DNA of 56,026 nt, taken from positions 166,524-222,549 of the forward strand of contig NZ_QUWK01000004.1 of the NCBI RefSeq assembly GCF_003429665.1, given 5' to 3'. The notes under the pieces were generated by a model that searched no databases, was not told where the DNA came from, and was given only the letters and a program-made list of their open reading frames with translations. This stretch comes from Sphaerochaeta halotolerans (GTDB lineage Bacteria; Spirochaetota; Spirochaetia; Sphaerochaetales; Sphaerochaetaceae). A program made the position numbers and the translations under genes. How positions within the stretch are numbered: the stretch's first letter is position 1; the number at the start of each line of letters is the position of its first letter. This document shows positions 32,162-41,097 of this stretch, piece after piece.

Positions 32162-33442
32162 TTACGAGCGTGCCTCTATCTTGGAGAAACCCGTATAGGG
32201 AACCAAGATGGGGGGGATTGTTATGGATCCATCTTCATTCTGGAAATTTTCCAAGACGGCAACCATTGCCCTACTCAGAGCGATGGCTGTCCCATTAAGC
32301 ATATGAGGGAACTGGATCTTTCCTTCGTCGTCCTTATAGCGGATCGCCAAGGAACGTGCCTGGTAATCGGTGCAGTTGCTGGTGGAGGTAACCTCGCCAT
32401 ACTCACCGTCTTCTCCACGACCTGGCATCCATGCTTCAATATCGAATTTTCGATAGGCCGGGGCACCGAGATCACCGGTACAGGTATCTACTACCCGGTA
32501 GGCTACGCCAAGACCACTGAAAATCTCTTCCTCGATAGAGAGGATCTCATCATGAAATGCTTCAGATTCCTCACTCGTGCAGTAGATGAACATCTCGAGT
32601 TTCGAGAACTGGTGAACCCGGTAAAGCCCCTTGGAATACTGTCCAGCACCTCCAGCTTCTCTGCGGAAACAATGGGAGAGACCTGCCATCTTTATCGGGA
32701 GCTGGTCTTTTGAGAGAATTTGGTTTGCATAGTAGCCTCCAAGGGTTATCTCGGCAGTTCCAACCAGGCAGGTATCGGTATTCTCAATCGTATAAATGTT
32801 GCTCTCTTCCCCCCTGGGGTTGAACCCAATGCCCTGGAGAATCTCCTCCTTGGCGATATCAGGTGTGATGAAGGGTGTGAATCCTTTCTTTATTACGATA
32901 TCCATTGCATATCGTTCCAAGGCCATCTGTAGAATGACAGCCTCTCGCTTGAGGTAATAGAACTTGGGGCCGCTGACCCTGGTAGCAGTATCGAAATCAA
33001 TCAAGTCGAGTCGTTCAGCAAGCTGGACATGGTCCAAGGGTTTGAAGGAAAACTGGGGTGGAGTACCGACAAACTTGATTGCGGTGTTGTCCTTGTCTTC
33101 CTTTCCCACCGGGGCGGCGGGGTGGGCATAGTTGGGAATTGTCCTCGCGAGTTTCTGGAACTCCTCCTCAATATGGGAGAGGCTACTCTCAATCTCTGCA
33201 ATTGATTCTTTCAAGGACTTGCCTTCGGCAATCAGGGTGCTACGCGACTCTGAATCGAGTTTGCCCTTCATTTTTTTGGCATTCTCGTTTCTTTTGGAGC
33301 GAAGTTCCTCAACCTGCCTCAACAGTGCTGAGCGCTTTTCCTGCAAGTCAATGATGGCATCAATATCCACCTGCATGTTTCTCACCCTGATATTCTCTGC
33401 AATTTCATCTCGTCTGCTTTTGATTTCTTTCAAATCTATCAT
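32162..33442 (-). CDS. serS: Seryl-tRNA synthetase
   Basis: A 426-residue class II aminoacyl-tRNA synthetase. Residues 1-105 form the long antiparallel coiled-coil arm that contacts the tRNA variable arm (LQEKRSALLRQVEELRSKRN). The catalytic domain has motif 2 around SHCFRREAGGAGQYSKGLYR (about residue 257) and motif 3 around MLNGTAIALSRAMVAVLEN near the C-terminus. YQARSLAIRY marks the active-site region. Length is typical. It sits 29 bp downstream of proC. Confidence 0.97.
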   Translation of the reverse strand: MIDLKEIKSRRDEIAENIRVRNMQVDIDAIIDLQEKRSALLRQVEELRSKRNENAKKMKGKLDSESRSTLIAEGKSLKESIAEIESSLSHIEEEFQKLARTIPNYAHPAAPVGKEDKDNTAIKFVGTPPQFSFKPLDHVQLAERLDLIDFDTATRVSGPKFYYLKREAVILQMALERYAMDIVIKKGFTPFITPDIAKEEILQGIGFNPRGEESNIYTIENTDTCLVGTAEITLGGYYANQILSKDQLPIKMAGLSHCFRREAGGAGQYSKGLYRVHQFSKLEMFIYCTSEESEAFHDEILSIEEEIFSGLGVAYRVVDTCTGDLGAPAYRKFDIEAWMPGRGEDGEYGEVTSTSNCTDYQARSLAIRYKDDEGKIQFPHMLNGTAIALSRAMVAVLENFQNEDGSITIPPILVPYTGFSKIEARS

Positions 33443-33471
33443 ACTGATCCCTTCTTTCCTTTCAGAAATAC

Positions 33472-34275
33472 TTATTTCCCCTGTTTGGCTGCTTGTTCTT
33501 CAAGTACTTTTGATTTCTCGCTTGATGCCTCCACAGCACGCATGACAAGCCCCTCAAACCCTCCTTGGGCGAGAGCTTTCATTCCTTCAATCGTAGTGCC
33601 CCCAGCAGAGCAGACACGAGTGGCAAGTTCCACTGGATTTGCCTTTGTTGCGTCAATCAGGGAGGTAGCGCTTTTAAGGGTGTCGTTTGCTATCTGCAGA
33701 GCTTGTGGATAGGCAATCCCTTGTGCAACCCCTCCCATAGCAAGAGCATGCAAGAAGGAGAACACATAGGCGATGGCCGATCCACTGATTCCGATGAAGG
33801 CTGAGAACTGTGATTCGGGCAGGAGAAAGGCCGATCCAAAGGAGGACGCAACCTGCAGGGAATCTTCACGTAGGGATGCGGAACAACCCTCCGCTGGAGC
33901 TACTGCGGTAACAGCACGGCCATACTGAGCAGCTATGTTCGGCATGAATCGAACAATCTCATGAGTTCCCAGTTTCTCGGTGAGAACAGAGAGGGGAATC
34001 CCAGCTGCGATGGAAATCCAACGCTTACTGTTGCTTCCCAATGCTTGTAATTCTGGGTAAAGAGTGGAGAGAATCTGCGGTTTTACTGCAATGAGCATGG
34101 TTGAGCATTCCTTGAAGAGTGCTTGAAGCGAGTCTACCACGGTAATGGTTGCCTTGTTTGTCGCAAGTTGTTCAGCTTTGCGTGAATCACTGTCATAGAC
34201 AATGACTTTCATCTGCAGGCTTCCCGCGATAGCGCCACCCATATTTCCACATCCAATGATGCCGATTGTATCCAT
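33472..34275 (-). CDS. proC: Pyrroline-5-carboxylate reductase
   Basis: A 267-residue NAD(P)H enzyme for the last step of proline synthesis. The Rossmann fold is IGIIGCGNMGGAIAGSL (residues 4-20). AVKPQIL (about 69), RFMPNIAAQYGRAVTAV (about 113), SGSAIAYVFSFLHALA (about 165) and ATRVCSAGGTTIEGMKAL near the end are family motifs. The ATG at 34275 is preferred because GGGAGG lies 7 bp upstream. It begins 2 bp after trmL. proA and proB form a separate plus-strand operon. Confidence 0.95.
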   Translation of the reverse strand: MDTIGIIGCGNMGGAIAGSLQMKVIVYDSDSRKAEQLATNKATITVVDSLQALFKECSTMLIAVKPQILSTLYPELQALGSNSKRWISIAAGIPLSVLTEKLGTHEIVRFMPNIAAQYGRAVTAVAPAEGCSASLREDSLQVASSFGSAFLLPESQFSAFIGISGSAIAYVFSFLHALAMGGVAQGIAYPQALQIANDTLKSATSLIDATKANPVELATRVCSAGGTTIEGMKALAQGGFEGLVMRAVEASSEKSKVLEEQAAKQGK

Positions 34276-34277
34276 GC

Positions 34278-34778
34278 TCAGGCCTCCCATGTAAGTCTAT
34301 GTAATATCCCTTTCCCTTGCAGAGATGGGAAGGATTGTTGTCGTAGGTATTCGTATGCGCCAATTGCCACGCTGTTCGAGAGATTCAAGCTTCGTGCTTC
34401 TTTCCTCATCGGGATTCTTACACACCGTTTTGCATTCTTGACGAGCAGCGATTCATCGATGCCAGCGCTCTCCTTGCCGAAGACAAGATAAGTTTCCTCG
34501 GGGTAGGTTACCTCACTATAGGTCTGAGGAGCTTTTGTGGTGAAGTAATACAACATATTGTGTTGGTGTGCTTCAAGGAAGGCTTCAATGCTTGGATGCT
34601 CTACCATCGTGAGCAGTGGCCAATAATCAAGGCCGGCACGTTTGAGGTACTTCTCTTCCAGGCTGAAACCAAGAGGATGCACAAGGTGCAAGGTTGCACC
34701 AACTGCTGCGCATGTTCGCGCGATATTTCCAGTGTTTTGTGGTATCTCTGGTTCAAACAAAACAATATGCAGTGCCAT
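34278..34778 (-). CDS. trmL: tRNA (cytidine(34)-2'-O)-methyltransferase
   Basis: A 166-residue SPOUT methyltransferase predicted to methylate the ribose at wobble position 34 of tRNA-Leu isoacceptors. LFEPEIPQNTGNIARTCAA (residues 7-25), FGKESAGIDE (about 104) and RIPMRKEARSLNLSNSVAI (about 125) are the three SPOUT motifs forming the AdoMet knot. GGGAGAGGAG precedes the ATG. It is the first gene of the trmL-proC-serS-pncB operon. Confidence 0.93.
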   Translation of the reverse strand: MALHIVLFEPEIPQNTGNIARTCAAVGATLHLVHPLGFSLEEKYLKRAGLDYWPLLTMVEHPSIEAFLEAHQHNMLYYFTTKAPQTYSEVTYPEETYLVFGKESAGIDESLLVKNAKRCVRIPMRKEARSLNLSNSVAIGAYEYLRQQSFPSLQGKGILHRLTWEA

Positions 34779-34796
34779 GCTCCTCTCCCTTACACG

Positions 34797-34813
34797 GCAA
34801 ATCTATCATTTGC
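34797..34813. promoter_or_regulatory. Small dyad in the trmL/uppP divergent region
   Basis: GCAAAT (34797-34802) and ATTTGC (34808-34813) are exact inverted repeats separated by 5 bp, about 20 bp upstream of trmL. A possible operator. The 135-bp divergent region also contains the small open frame at 34842. Confidence 0.3.
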
Positions 34814-34841
34814 AGGGAATCAACACAAGGTGGGAGAACTT

Positions 34842-34889
34842 ATGCGTGAACGATTAATCCAGCTTGTAAAGCGGAACGCTTTGCTTTAG
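34842..34889 (+). CDS. Possible 15-codon leader peptide upstream of uppP
   Basis: ATG at 34842 is preceded by GGGAG (34832-34836) at 5 bp and encodes MRERLIQLVKRNALL, ending in TAG, 24 bp before uppP. The peptide is basic and amphipathic. Its 3' part contains the dyad AAAGCG-GAA-CGCTTT. It may be a real small protein or a translated leader. The short length makes chance a serious alternative. Confidence 0.3.
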   Translation: MRERLIQLVKRNALL

Positions 34890-34913
34890 ACTTGCTGAAG
34901 ATTGGAGGAGCAT

Positions 34914-35744
34914 ATGGTTCAGGAAGGTCTAAAATCACTGCTTTTGGGAATTGTGCAGGGGATTACCGAATGGCTTCCCATCAGTTCAACGGGTCATCTG
35001 TTGCTGTTGGATGAAGTGATGCATCTTAGCCTTGGAGCAGAAGCAAGAGAACTCTTTCTCATCATCATTCAGCTTGCATCAATTCTTGCCGTGGTTATTC
35101 TTTATTTTTCTACACTGAACCCTTTTTCCAAAGCAAAGGATGCCAAGGAGAAGACCGAGACCTACATCCTCTGGGTGAAGGTACTCATTGCAACCATCCC
35201 TGCTGGGGTGATAGGCATCTTGATTGATGATTTGATGAACACATATCTCTATCGTTGGGAAGTCGTTGCCATTGCTCTCTTTGTCTACGGGTTGTTGTAT
35301 ATTGTACTTGAGAAGGGAACATGGGGAAAAAGGGAACGCCGTGTAAGAGAACTTTCCGAAATTACCTATCGTGATGCCTTATACCTTGGGCTCTTCCAGA
35401 TGCTTGCCCTGATTCCTGGAACCAGCAGAAGTGGCTCCACCATACTTGGAGGAATCATCATTGGTTTGGAACGATCTGTTGCAGCAAAATTCTCATTCTT
35501 TATGGCTATTCCTGTCATGGCGGGTGCTTCTTTGTTGAAATTGATTAAGCTGGGACTCAGCTATAGCCGGGAAGAATATCTCTTGATTGCTATAGGATCT
35601 GTCTCCTCCTTCCTGGTCTCACTGCTCTGTATCAAGGCGTTGGTGGCTTATGTCCGTCGTCACGACTTCTCTGCCTTCGGTTTTTACCGTATCGTTCTTG
35701 CGGTTCTGGTAACGGTCTACTTCCTCACTTGGGGAGTTGCCTGA
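34914..35744 (+). CDS. uppP: Undecaprenyl-diphosphatase
   Basis: A 276-residue integral membrane phosphatase (BacA/UppP) that recycles undecaprenyl pyrophosphate for cell-envelope synthesis. The two signature segments are GITEWLPISSTGHLLLLDE (about residue 13) and LIPGTSRSGSTILGG (about 162), with about eight hydrophobic helices. The ATG at 34914 is supported by GGAGGAG 3 bp upstream. It is directly followed by an MFS gene. Confidence 0.95.
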   Translation: MVQEGLKSLLLGIVQGITEWLPISSTGHLLLLDEVMHLSLGAEARELFLIIIQLASILAVVILYFSTLNPFSKAKDAKEKTETYILWVKVLIATIPAGVIGILIDDLMNTYLYRWEVVAIALFVYGLLYIVLEKGTWGKRERRVRELSEITYRDALYLGLFQMLALIPGTSRSGSTILGGIIIGLERSVAAKFSFFMAIPVMAGASLLKLIKLGLSYSREEYLLIAIGSVSSFLVSLLCIKALVAYVRRHDFSAFGFYRIVLAVLVTVYFLTWGVA

Positions 35745-35745
35745 G

Positions 35746-36903
35746 GTGGCTCTCCTGATTGTCATCTATCTCGCATTCATCAGTCTTGGTTTGCCTGATG
35801 GTGTACTGGGCAGTGTATGGCCGGTTATGCAACAATCACTTGGGCTCCCATTTTGGAGTGCAGGACTCATAGGGGCAACCTCTTCCATCGGTACTGTTGC
35901 GTCTGCTCTCTCCAGCTATCGCATGACCCAACGCTTTGGCACGGGAAGAGTGACCCTTGTCAGCGTGGCAATGACAGCAATTGCCCTGTTTGGCTTTTCC
36001 TTTGCCTCTACACTTCCTGTCCTGATGCTTTGGGCAGTTCCCCTCGGACTGGGTGCGGGTTCAGTTGACTCAGCCCTCAACAACTATGTTGCACTGCACT
36101 ATGAGGCACGCCACATGAACTGGTTGCACTCTTTTTGGGGATTGGGTGCAAGTGCAGGTCCTGCGGTCATGGGACTTTCCCTCACCTTGCAATGGGGATA
36201 TCGCAACGGCTACCGGGTGCTGGGCTTGATGCAAACACTCCAGGTTATCGTATTGATAGCCTCTCTTGCCCTCTGGACTGACCCAAAAGGGAAGCGAACT
36301 GCACAGGACTATCCCTCACAGCAGAAAGGAACGCTTCGCCATAAGGCACTTCCTTTTGCTTTGCTTTCATTTTTTCTCTATTGTGCCTTGGAGGTGTCCA
36401 CAGGATTATGGGCGGTAAGTTACTTGGTACAGGTGAAGCAATTGCTCCCCTCTGATGCGGCATTCTATGGGTCGCTGTTCTTCCTAGGGATTACTGCAGG
36501 GAGAATGGCAAGTGGTTTCATCAGTTACCGCTTGGGTAATGTCCAGATGATTTTTCTGGGTTTGCTGCTCTGTCTTATCAGCATTATAGCACTGTTCCTT
36601 TCTTCCTTGACCTTTGCAGGGTTCTCTCTCCTCTTGCTTGGTTTGGGCTGTGCTCCAATCTTTCCGAGCTTAATCCATCAGACTCCACGGAATTTTGGGC
36701 CTGAATCGAGCCAACGCATCATCGGTCTTCAAATGGCCAGTGCCTATGTAGGAAGTACGGTGACCCCGCCACTGTTTGGATTGGTTGGTTCTTTTATAGG
36801 GTTGCAATGGATGCCTTTACTACAAGGGGGAATCCTGATGTTGTTAGTTGCGAGTAGTATTACATTGGTTCTGCTTACACGGAATAAGGAATTCTCAGTC
36901 TAG
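35746..36903 (+). CDS. MFS transporter
   Basis: A 385-residue, 12-segment major facilitator. The first segment has LAFISLGLPDGVLGSVWP, and MTQRFGTGR is the basic loop between helices 2 and 3. FFLGITAGRMASGFISYRLG is the equivalent in the second half. This layout is typical of small drug, sugar or fucose-permease-like MFS proteins, and the substrate is unknown. The start is taken at GTG 35746 because GGGGAG lies 9 bp upstream. A TTG at 35737 has no space for a ribosome site. It begins 1 bp after the uppP stop. Confidence 0.85.
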   Translation: MALLIVIYLAFISLGLPDGVLGSVWPVMQQSLGLPFWSAGLIGATSSIGTVASALSSYRMTQRFGTGRVTLVSVAMTAIALFGFSFASTLPVLMLWAVPLGLGAGSVDSALNNYVALHYEARHMNWLHSFWGLGASAGPAVMGLSLTLQWGYRNGYRVLGLMQTLQVIVLIASLALWTDPKGKRTAQDYPSQQKGTLRHKALPFALLSFFLYCALEVSTGLWAVSYLVQVKQLLPSDAAFYGSLFFLGITAGRMASGFISYRLGNVQMIFLGLLLCLISIIALFLSSLTFAGFSLLLLGLGCAPIFPSLIHQTPRNFGPESSQRIIGLQMASAYVGSTVTPPLFGLVGSFIGLQWMPLLQGGILMLLVASSITLVLLTRNKEFSV

Positions 36904-36978
36904 GAAGCACCCTGTTGTGGTTTGATGATGATTCTCCACTCCTGATTATCAACCGACTGCTCTTTTTGGCTATGGGAT

Positions 36979-37007
36979 TTGCATCTACAGTATGTTACTA
37001 TTATAAA
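36979..37007 (+). promoter_or_regulatory. Predicted promoter of the phospholipase-D-like gene
   Basis: TTGCAT (36979-36984) and TATAAA (37002-37007) with an ideal 17-bp spacer. The predicted start of transcription falls at about 37014-37015, on or next to the ATG at 37015, implying a leaderless transcript. Confidence 0.5.
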
Positions 37008-37014
37008 TATAGCT

Positions 37015-38346
37015 ATGAGAAGGGTATCCAAGTTTTTGAGGAAAGTGATTCTCTGCTATCTAGTCTATGCCTTGGTAGGTGGCATACTCATGTTTGCTAT
37101 TTCTCCTCAAGTTTCTGAAGACTTGCATGAATCTTCTCAGCCCTTGCATGGCAATGATGGCGCAGCATTGCTCAATGATCGGCTGAAAAGTTTTGATGCT
37201 CGCATACACTTACTGCAGGATGCGACAGACTATATCGATATTGCATACTATACTATCTATCCTGGGGAGGCTGCAGATATTTTCTTCGGTGAGGTGCTCT
37301 CTGCTGCTGATAGGGGCGTTCATGTGCGCATTCTCCTTGATGGAATATTTCATAATCTTCGATTTTCCTTGCGAAGTGTGTTTCATGCGCTGACACATCA
37401 CCAGAACATAGAGCTACGGTATTGGGAGCCGTTCAACCCATTCAAGCCATGGACATGGCAACACCGTCTCCATGACAAGATGCTCTTGGTGGACGGGAGG
37501 TATGGGATACTAGGCGGAAGGAATATCGGAGATCAGTATTACTTTGATAATGAGCAGTACAAACCGGTGTTTGATATGGATGTGCTGATACGAGGTGATG
37601 CAGATGTATCTACCAGTGGGTTACATGCTGCGCGTTCCTATTTTGAAACGCTATGGCACGCACCATATGCGGAATTGCAAGAACCTTCTCGGATAACCGA
37701 ACGCAAAGTAGTGGATGCAACCAATACCTATATGGAGGCAGCAAGCAAGTATGAAACGAGTTCTGACCTCCCTGCATGTGTGCCGGTAGCAATGATTCAT
37801 ATGGTACATAATCCACTTGATAGAGGATCAAAGGATCCTGCAGTGCTCTATGCGATGAGAGACTATAGCAATTCGGCAAAAGAGCGAATCGTGCTACAGA
37901 GCCCATACATCATCATCAATGGGGCGATGAGAAAGCATGCAGAATTTACCGGTGAAGCCGAAAGAATATTCCTTACCAATTCCGAAGCTGTCAGTCCCAA
38001 CTACTTGGCGATAGCTGGGTACCTGAACAATCGGAAACGATTATTGCGTTCCTCCGATATCTTTGAGTATCAGGGGCCAGGGTCCTTGCATGGGAAAACG
38101 ATACTCATAGATGGAACTACCGTGGGAATCGGGACATTCAATATGGATCCGAGAAGTTCTTTCCTTAGTACAGAGACCATGGTTTTCATGGAAAGTGAAC
38201 GTCTGGCCTCACAGCTCGAGGAAATGCTGGAATGCTACATGGAGGCATCTCTTCCCCCTCCAGAGTCGCAAAAGGTTCCATTCATAAAGCGGTTGACTAT
38301 CCTTTTGGTACGATTGATTGTTGCTCCTTTTCACTATATGTTGTGA
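37015..38346 (+). CDS. Phospholipase D-like / cardiolipin synthase-like protein
   Basis: A 443-residue membrane-anchored member of the phospholipase D superfamily. A basic N-terminus and one hydrophobic segment (VILCYLVYALVGGILMFA) precede two HKD sites: HDKMLLVDGRYGILGGRN (about residue 150) and HGKTILIDGTTVGIGTFN (about 350). This arrangement is found in cardiolipin synthases and related phosphatidyl transferases. A TTG start 36 bp upstream coincides with the predicted -35 box and is unlikely. No Shine-Dalgarno precedes the ATG. The C-terminus ends with a second hydrophobic stretch. Confidence 0.85.
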   Translation: MRRVSKFLRKVILCYLVYALVGGILMFAISPQVSEDLHESSQPLHGNDGAALLNDRLKSFDARIHLLQDATDYIDIAYYTIYPGEAADIFFGEVLSAADRGVHVRILLDGIFHNLRFSLRSVFHALTHHQNIELRYWEPFNPFKPWTWQHRLHDKMLLVDGRYGILGGRNIGDQYYFDNEQYKPVFDMDVLIRGDADVSTSGLHAARSYFETLWHAPYAELQEPSRITERKVVDATNTYMEAASKYETSSDLPACVPVAMIHMVHNPLDRGSKDPAVLYAMRDYSNSAKERIVLQSPYIIINGAMRKHAEFTGEAERIFLTNSEAVSPNYLAIAGYLNNRKRLLRSSDIFEYQGPGSLHGKTILIDGTTVGIGTFNMDPRSSFLSTETMVFMESERLASQLEEMLECYMEASLPPPESQKVPFIKRLTILLVRLIVAPFHYML

Positions 38347-38465
38347 ATATAGAGAGGCATTATCTAATCAGTGTGAGTATGGATACGCGCTTACTTGAAG
38401 GGTTCTCATCAACGTATGAGATATAAAAGGGCCTTTAGCTTACCAAGCGTTTGGTTCTTTGCTCA

Positions 38466-38493
38466 TTGAGTTTTTTCGATACTGTGATAAGAT
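38466..38493 (+). promoter_or_regulatory. Predicted promoter of korAB
   Basis: TTGAGT (38466-38471) and TAAGAT (38488-38493) with a 16-bp spacer. The 217-bp gap 38347-38563 otherwise holds the inverted repeat AGGAAT/ATTCCT (38522-38539) and AGGAGG before korA. Confidence 0.4.
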
Positions 38494-38563
38494 AAACATC
38501 TATAAAAGACAAGTAAAGAGCTAGGAATTGTATGATTCCTTTCTCATAGATTAGGAGGTCTAT

Positions 38564-40249
38564 ATGGAACGACAATCATACAGTATTGTCCTTTCCGGAG
38601 AAGCTGGGCAGGGGCTCCAAACAATCGAATCCCTGGTTATCTCCTTGTTGCAAAAAAGTGGATATCATGCGTTTATTGCGAAGGAGCTCATGAGCCGGGT
38701 CCGTGGAGGGAACAATACCTCAGAGATCAGAATCTCATCGAGCCGTGTACAGGCATTCGTTGATCGTATTGATGTACTCATCGTCCTGAGCAAGGATGGC
38801 CTTGATCGATTGCTTGACCGGATTGATGAGAAAACCCTCATCATTGGGGAAAAAGACTACATACAGGCACGTAAGACTGGTGCCCGCTTGTACCCAGTGA
38901 ATGTCAAGGAGCAGATGCAGAAAGTTGGCAGTCAGATTTATGCCAACACGTTTTTTGTCGGGGTGTTGAGTACACTGTTTTCCTGTGAAGAGGAAATTGC
39001 ACGGTCCCTGCTTTCCGATCGGTTCTCCAGCAAAGGAGAGAGCGTGGTTGAGAACAACCTCAAGGCGTTTGATTTTGGAAAGGAAGCAGCTAAAAAGAGT
39101 GACTATCATTTCTCGATACAACGCGATGTTTCTGTTACCAAGATGAAGGCCATCAAGGGATTTGAAACCATCGGTATCGGAGCCCTCAGTGGAGGATGCA
39201 ACTTTGTTGCCTCATATCCAATGTCACCTTCGACCAGTGTCCTGGTCTATCTTGCATCGCATGAACGGTCCCACTCTGTCCTGGTCGAACAGGCCGAAGA
39301 TGAAATCGCCGCCATCAACATGGCACTCGGTGCCTGGTATGCAGGAGCAAGAGCGATGGTTACCACCAGTGGAGGAGGGTTCGCCCTGATGACAGAAGGA
39401 ATCAGTCTCTCGGGGATTACCGAGACCCCTGTGGTTGTGCATCTCGCACAGCGCCCTGGCCCGGGAACAGGATTGCCTACACGAACTGAGCAAGGCGATT
39501 TGAACCTTGCACTCTATGCCGGGCATGGAGATTTCCCCCGGGTCATTCTTGCCCCAGGTACCTGGGAGGATGGAGTGTTGCTTTCTCATCAGGCTTTCGA
39601 AATAGCGGATGCCTACCAGGTCCCGGTCTTTATCTTGACTGACCAGTATTATCTGGATGGAGAGGGAGTCATGGAGAAAATTGATTTCTCCAAGCTTGAA
39701 AGAACGAATCATGTAATCGAGAGTGACGCTTCCTACAAGCGGTACAAGATTACCGATTCAGGAATCTCTGAGCGTGCCATACCTGGCCAGGGGAAAGGTT
39801 ATGTCTGTGTTGATAGTGATGAACATACCGAGGAAGGACGTATAACTGAAAGCGCTGCAGTACGACAAGCCATGATGGACAAACGGATGAGGAAGCTTTC
39901 GGCATACAAGGATATTGAACCCAGAGTTATAGGTGCGAAGCATTACACTACCTTGGTGGTAGGCTGGGGTTCAACCTACGGTGCAATTGAAGAGGCGATA
40001 GCCACCCTCGATGATGAGGGTGTTGCTTTTGCATTCTTTCCCCAGGTATATCCACTCCCTTCCGGTACAAGGGAGATACTGGAGAAAGCAGAGCACCTGA
40101 TTCTTGTAGAGAACAATGCTTCAGCCCAATTCGGTCAGTTGATCAGGCGTGATTTGGGAATTATTTTTGATACGACCATCCTGAAGTACAACGGAAGTCC
40201 ATTCAGCGTTGAACAGTTGGTCGAACGTATCGGGGAGGTACTGGCATGA
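38564..40249 (+). CDS. korA: 2-oxoacid:acceptor oxidoreductase, fused gamma-alpha subunit
   Basis: A 561-residue fusion. Residues 1-190 are the gamma-type domain (LSGEAGQGLQTIESL, ELMSRVRGGNNTSEIR). Residues 200-561 are the alpha (pyrimidine-binding) domain with SYPMSPSTSVLVYLA, VEQAEDEIAAINMALGA and the MVTTSGGGFALM, RPGPGTGLPT loops. With KorB it oxidatively decarboxylates a 2-oxoacid (2-oxoglutarate or a related acid) to acyl-CoA, reducing ferredoxin. AGGAGG precedes the ATG. The substrate is not fixed by sequence. Confidence 0.92.
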   Translation: MERQSYSIVLSGEAGQGLQTIESLVISLLQKSGYHAFIAKELMSRVRGGNNTSEIRISSSRVQAFVDRIDVLIVLSKDGLDRLLDRIDEKTLIIGEKDYIQARKTGARLYPVNVKEQMQKVGSQIYANTFFVGVLSTLFSCEEEIARSLLSDRFSSKGESVVENNLKAFDFGKEAAKKSDYHFSIQRDVSVTKMKAIKGFETIGIGALSGGCNFVASYPMSPSTSVLVYLASHERSHSVLVEQAEDEIAAINMALGAWYAGARAMVTTSGGGFALMTEGISLSGITETPVVVHLAQRPGPGTGLPTRTEQGDLNLALYAGHGDFPRVILAPGTWEDGVLLSHQAFEIADAYQVPVFILTDQYYLDGEGVMEKIDFSKLERTNHVIESDASYKRYKITDSGISERAIPGQGKGYVCVDSDEHTEEGRITESAAVRQAMMDKRMRKLSAYKDIEPRVIGAKHYTTLVVGWGSTYGAIEEAIATLDDEGVAFAFFPQVYPLPSGTREILEKAEHLILVENNASAQFGQLIRRDLGIIFDTTILKYNGSPFSVEQLVERIGEVLA

Positions 40250-41097
40250 AACAAACTCAATTTGACATAAACACTGAAATAGCATGGTGCCCTGGTTGTG
40301 GAAACTTCTTATTGCTCCAACTGCTCAAGGAGAGTCTTGATGAGTTGGATGTTGATCCTACAAACGTTGTCATCTCCAGTGGTATCGGCCAGGCGGCCAA
40401 GATGCCTCAGTATGTGAATACCTCCTTCTTTAATGGTCTCCACGGACGTGGACTTCCTGTGGCAACGGCAATTTCGCTGACCAATCCTGAGCTGTTGGTT
40501 ATTGCCGAAGGTGGGGATGGTGACATGTACGGAGAAGGGGGAAACCACTTTATCCACACTATCAGAAGAAACCCAAATATTGTGCACTTGGTACACAACA
40601 ATATGGTGTATGGTTTGACCAAAGGTCAGGCCAGCCCTACCAGCCAAAGGGGATTCAAGACTCCGCTGCAGAGTGAAGGAGTAATCTCAGAGCCGCTGAA
40701 TCCGTTGGCGCTCGCCATCAGCTTGGGAGCTGGGTTTGTTGCCCGTACTTTTGTAGGAAACCGTGAGTTGACCAAAGAGGTCATCAAGCAAGCTGTCATC
40801 CATAAGGGATATGCCTTGGTTGATATCTTTGATCCCTGTGTCTCCTTCAACAAGGTGAACACCTTTGCCTGGTACAAGGAACACAGCTATGTCCTTGGTG
40901 ATGATTGGAACGCCTCAGACAAGATCCAGTCACTTGTAAAGTCCATGGAGAGTGATCCGTTCCCCTTGGGCGTCCTGTATGAGAACCCAGAGAGACAACC
41001 CACCCTTACAGAAATGCATCCAGCCTATCAGAAAGAGGATACGCCGCTTTTCAAGCGCAGGCGGAGTGTTCAGGAACTTACTTCTCTGATGGAGTAG
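40246..41097 (+). CDS. korB: 2-oxoacid:ferredoxin oxidoreductase beta subunit
   Basis: A 283-residue thiamine-diphosphate subunit. WCPGCGNFLLL (residues 13-23), SSGIGQAAKMP (about 45), LHGRGLPVATAISLTNP, and the TPP motif GDGDMYGEGGNHF (about 90) with VHNNMVYGLTKGQ are all typical. It overlaps korA by ATGA. Its final 20 bp are antisense to the end of the dinB gene. Confidence 0.94.
   Translation: MKQTQFDINTEIAWCPGCGNFLLLQLLKESLDELDVDPTNVVISSGIGQAAKMPQYVNTSFFNGLHGRGLPVATAISLTNPELLVIAEGGDGDMYGEGGNHFIHTIRRNPNIVHLVHNNMVYGLTKGQASPTSQRGFKTPLQSEGVISEPLNPLALAISLGAGFVARTFVGNRELTKEVIKQAVIHKGYALVDIFDPCVSFNKVNTFAWYKEHSYVLGDDWNASDKIQSLVKSMESDPFPLGVLYENPERQPTLTEMHPAYQKEDTPLFKRRRSVQELTSLME

Noticed and set aside
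36979-37014. Upstream TTG start for the phospholipase-D-like gene
   Set aside because: The TTG coincides with the predicted -35 box and has no properly spaced ribosome site.
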